A stretch of 64,000 nt of DNA. Origin: JACKAF01 sp041391485 (GTDB lineage Bacteria; Bdellovibrionota; FAC87; UBA2466; JACKAF01). The stretch's first letter is position 1; each line of letters begins with the position of its first letter. Shown here piece by piece: positions 61,836 to 64,000 of this stretch. Under the pieces are notes generated by a model. That model was not told the origin of the DNA, searched no databases, and was given only the letters and a program-made list of their open reading frames with translations. Both the position numbers and the translations under genes were made by a program. The stretch covers positions 1 through 64,000 of the forward strand of contig JAWKNY010000005.1 of assembly GCA_041391485.1 (NCBI GenBank), written 5' to 3'.

Positions 61836-64000
61836 AAAAACTTTGGGTGCTTGGTTTGATTTGTTTGCAGTTGGGACTCGGGCACGCCTCGGCGGGCGAG
61901 GCGGATCTGCAGGCCGCGGCTTCAAAACTTCTGGAAATGGAGTGGCAAATCGAAGAACTTTCCTCGGAGTTGGAAGCGCAGCGCGCCGCCACCACCGCCT
62001 TGGAAGTGGAGTACGCTAGCGCCGAATCGGGAAACCAAGAAGGCAATGCGGAGCTGCTCAAGCAGGACAAACTGCTCTCCGAAATTCGTGAAACCCTCGC
62101 CAAGGTCCAAGAGGAAAAACGCAAAGCGAAACTGGCGCTTTACGATCTGGAAAAACTTCAAATTCCGACTCTTGCTTTTGAAATTAAAAACCTGAGCGAA
62201 CGACGCAATACGGCCTTGGAAAAAGCGCGTGAGTTCGTTGAGAAGAGCGAAGCCATCCAGAAGCGTGCCGAGGAACTCAAGGCCAAGGCGGAAGAACAAA
62301 AAGAGCTGCGCGCGGAGTTAGAGCTGGGAAAGGGCCTAGAGAAGAGAACTTTCACCGCGCGAGCGGCTTCGCGATCGCACCGCAAGGAGGCGTTTCCACC
62401 AGCGGTGGCCGACACCCGAGAGGTCGCGATACGCGAGGCTTTAAAAGCGTGCCTGGAGAAATACGCCGATTGTTTTCTCGTGAGTGTAGAAGAAAACAAC
62501 GAGTCGGTGGAACTCCGAGACAAGCAGATCGTCGAGGCGGTTCGCTTGCAGCGCCTCATTCATGAGGTGTACCGCCCACAACTGGCGACCGAATTCGAGA
62601 ATGCTAAAAAGCAAGCCACCGATTATGTCGAGGCCGCCAAACCGCTTGCCGAGGAAGCACAAGCGCTTCAGAAAAAAGCTTCTGAGCTGGAGTCCGAGCG
62701 GGAGCGCCTTAGCCAGCTTATCGTTCGATGTGATTCGGAGTTGTCCGCAGAGAACGGGAAGTTTACCGCACTTGGCGAGACGGTATCCGCCTTGAAGGTG
62801 CGTTGTTCCGGGTACGCCGCAGATTTGAAACGGCTCGGTCCCGGAGTCGTAAAAGCCAGGGCGCGCCAAGCGGAACTTTCCGTGGGAGAAGCCGCCGTGC
62901 GCGAGCAGTTGGCTTTGGCGCAACAGGCGCTTCAGACCCTGCTGCACGCGAAGTGCCATGAAGAGGCCCAAGACGCGGCCCAAAAAGTGGCCGAACAATA
63001 CGGAGTTCCTGCTGGGGCAACGGCCGGCCGCAAGTCCGGGGAGAGCTTGGCCGAAGCACGGGCGATGCGTCCCTTCTACGTGGCTTCCTATGGGGCGGAA
63101 CCTGAACCCGCAAATCCCGACTACCAGAGAGGTTTGGCGCAAGGGAAAAAGATCGCAGAACAATTTGCAAAGAAATACTCACTCCCCATTGGTTTTAACC
63201 GCGAACTTGAGCGCCGGCTTGAGGAGCAGGTGGAAGATCGTGCGGAGATTGATTACCCCACCTTGGAACCGCTCAAACCCAACACGGCAAGTGACATCAC
63301 GACGATTGCGCCTCGCCCATTGCTCTTGCCTACAGAAGAGAAAGACCCGCGTGAGGCGCACAGCTTTGTCCAGCACCCCGATTGGTTAAAAGATCCATCC
63401 GGAAATTCGGAGCGGCGTGAAGGCCCTGCCGACAGCTTGCTGCGCGTCTCCGATGAGATGGGCAAGAGTGAGCTTGCGAAGCGCTGGACGCAAGTGGAAA
63501 AGACTCTACCGCTCAACCTAAGCGCTCGAGCCCGCAGCCATTTTGAGTCTGAATTTTCGTCGATGTTTTTATCCGAGTTAAACACCCGCTACCGAAGTGA
63601 GGTGCAATCCAGTTATCGCGAGGCGGAGGTAAAGTCTCTGGAGCAAGAGAGAGAGTTTCCAAACCTCAAGATCCGATGCGAGGCGGACGGCCGCTTTGAT
63701 CGCGGCGTTGAGGACGGGATTCGCACTTATCTGGAGTCGGCAGCGAGAAAGGCTCAGGACGAGGGCCGCAAGGCTCTGGATCAGCAGCTGCAGAGTTCGT
63801 TGCTTCCTCTTAAAGTTCAGTTCCGTTGGAAAAATCGCTTCACTAAGTTTTCTAAAAGTTCCGGTCCTGCGATGAGCGTCGTGGGTGATGTTTTTGAGGC
63901 TCTATGCTGTCGTCACGAATCCAAATGCAAAAGCCGTTGCGGAAGGAACGATTCGTTTACACCTACGCGGCGCTTTGGGAGAGCGAGATTTTTATCTTCC
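61832..64000 (+). CDS. Large secreted coiled-coil protein (3' cut by window; probable frameshift)
   Basis: The frame is open from ATG 61832 to the window end, 723 codons. Signal peptide MKKLWVLGLICLQLGLGHASA, then long heptad-rich segments (about 30-160 and 260-340: KLLEMEWQIEELSSELEAQR; EKAREFVEKSEAIQKRAEEL). A second half with mixed helices begins near residue 420. After about 63890 the sequence turns family-unlike (CCRHESKCKSRCG); removing one T from the TTTTT run at 63891-63895 gives LYAVVTNPNAKAVAEGTIRL, so an extra base is likely. Follows the TonB-C-like gene by ATGA overlap; probably a periplasmic partner. Confidence 0.65.
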   Translation, partial: MKKLWVLGLICLQLGLGHASAGEADLQAAASKLLEMEWQIEELSSELEAQRAATTALEVEYASAESGNQEGNAELLKQDKLLSEIRETLAKVQEEKRKAKLALYDLEKLQIPTLAFEIKNLSERRNTALEKAREFVEKSEAIQKRAEELKAKAEEQKELRAELELGKGLEKRTFTARAASRSHRKEAFPPAVADTREVAIREALKACLEKYADCFLVSVEENNESVELRDKQIVEAVRLQRLIHEVYRPQLATEFENAKKQATDYVEAAKPLAEEAQALQKKASELESERERLSQLIVRCDSELSAENGKFTALGETVSALKVRCSGYAADLKRLGPGVVKARARQAELSVGEAAVREQLALAQQALQTLLHAKCHEEAQDAAQKVAEQYGVPAGATAGRKSGESLAEARAMRPFYVASYGAEPEPANPDYQRGLAQGKKIAEQFAKKYSLPIGFNRELERRLEEQVEDRAEIDYPTLEPLKPNTASDITTIAPRPLLLPTEEKDPREAHSFVQHPDWLKDPSGNSERREGPADSLLRVSDEMGKSELAKRWTQVEKTLPLNLSARARSHFESEFSSMFLSELNTRYRSEVQSSYREAEVKSLEQEREFPNLKIRCEADGRFDRGVEDGIRTYLESAARKAQDEGRKALDQQLQSSLLPLKVQFRWKNRFTKFSKSSGPAMSVVGDVFEALCCRHESKCKSRCGRNDSFTPTRRFGRARFLSS

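Overview
The window looks like a chromosomal segment of a predatory-type Gram-negative bacterium of the Bdellovibrionota. This is an inference from gene content: a TIGR02147-family protein, an FHA-GGDEF protein built like Bdellovibrio DgcB, a PrkA-YhbH-SpoVR operon, a three-gene sdhCAB, sigma-54 (rpoN) next to hpf, and many small outer-membrane barrels and lipoproteins. I see no rRNA, tRNA, CRISPR array, insertion sequence or prophage.

Layout. 0-2.8 kb: 3' end of rpoN, hpf, and two outer-membrane barrel genes on the minus strand. 2.8-4.4 kb: a frameshifted polytopic membrane protein. 4.4-6.8 kb: a 49-residue membrane protein, a PilT ATPase with a 310-residue proline-rich tail, and acylphosphatase. 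6.9-12.7 kb: a tightly coupled nucleoside-salvage operon (deoC-deoB-deoA-punA-cdd-mtaD). 12.9-20.0 kb: prkA-yhbH-spoVR, a degenerate receiver-GAF protein and glutamate dehydrogenase. 20.1-22.3 kb: a Cys-repeat lipoprotein divergent from an MNIO (DUF692) enzyme and a DUF2063 partner, i.e. a bufferin-like RiPP/metallophore locus. 22.3-27.7 kb (minus): class V aminotransferase, serA, purA, NCS2 purine permease. 27.8-31.5 kb: two small genes, then a minus-strand pair resembling ZorA/ZorB or TolQ/OmpA-type membrane machines. 31.6-34.2 kb: folP, folK, folC. 34.3-35.3 kb: a good sigma-54 promoter and the TIGR02147 gene. 35.3-44.2 kb: an envelope-glycan locus (two GT2 enzymes, DprE1- and DprE2-like genes, an FAD oxidoreductase, a methyltransferase, two GT-C-like membrane proteins). 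44.2-50.2 kb: CYTH protein, low-complexity membrane protein, large membrane protein, DUF5989, secreted proteins, VOC epimerase, rhomboid. 50.2-57.3 kb: FtsK without the gamma domain, an MDR oxidoreductase, an NrnA-like DHH protein, panD, a DgcB-like cyclase. 57.3-60.9 kb: khpA and sdhCAB. 61.0-64.0 kb: a TonB-C-like membrane protein coupled to a large secreted coiled-coil protein that runs off the end.

A strong cross-cutting signal is sequence quality. Seven genes carry about 15 indels, nearly all explicable as one base and several in homopolymers: the 2.8-kb membrane gene, spoVR, gdhA, the DprE1-like and DprE2-like genes, sdhA (a compensating pair that destroys the FAD-binding glycine motif) and the last coiled-coil gene. 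Correcting them restores family-like proteins, so they are more likely unpolished long-read errors than true pseudogenes.

How the genes fit together. The nucleoside operon, the NCS2 permease and purA fit a cell living on nucleosides from other cells. PrkA/YhbH/SpoVR, HPF and RpoN are stress or stationary-phase functions. The best candidates for under-described systems are the divergent Cys-hexad lipoprotein/MNIO locus (20.1-22.3 kb) and the ZorAB-like pair with an acidic tail (28.4-31.5 kb).
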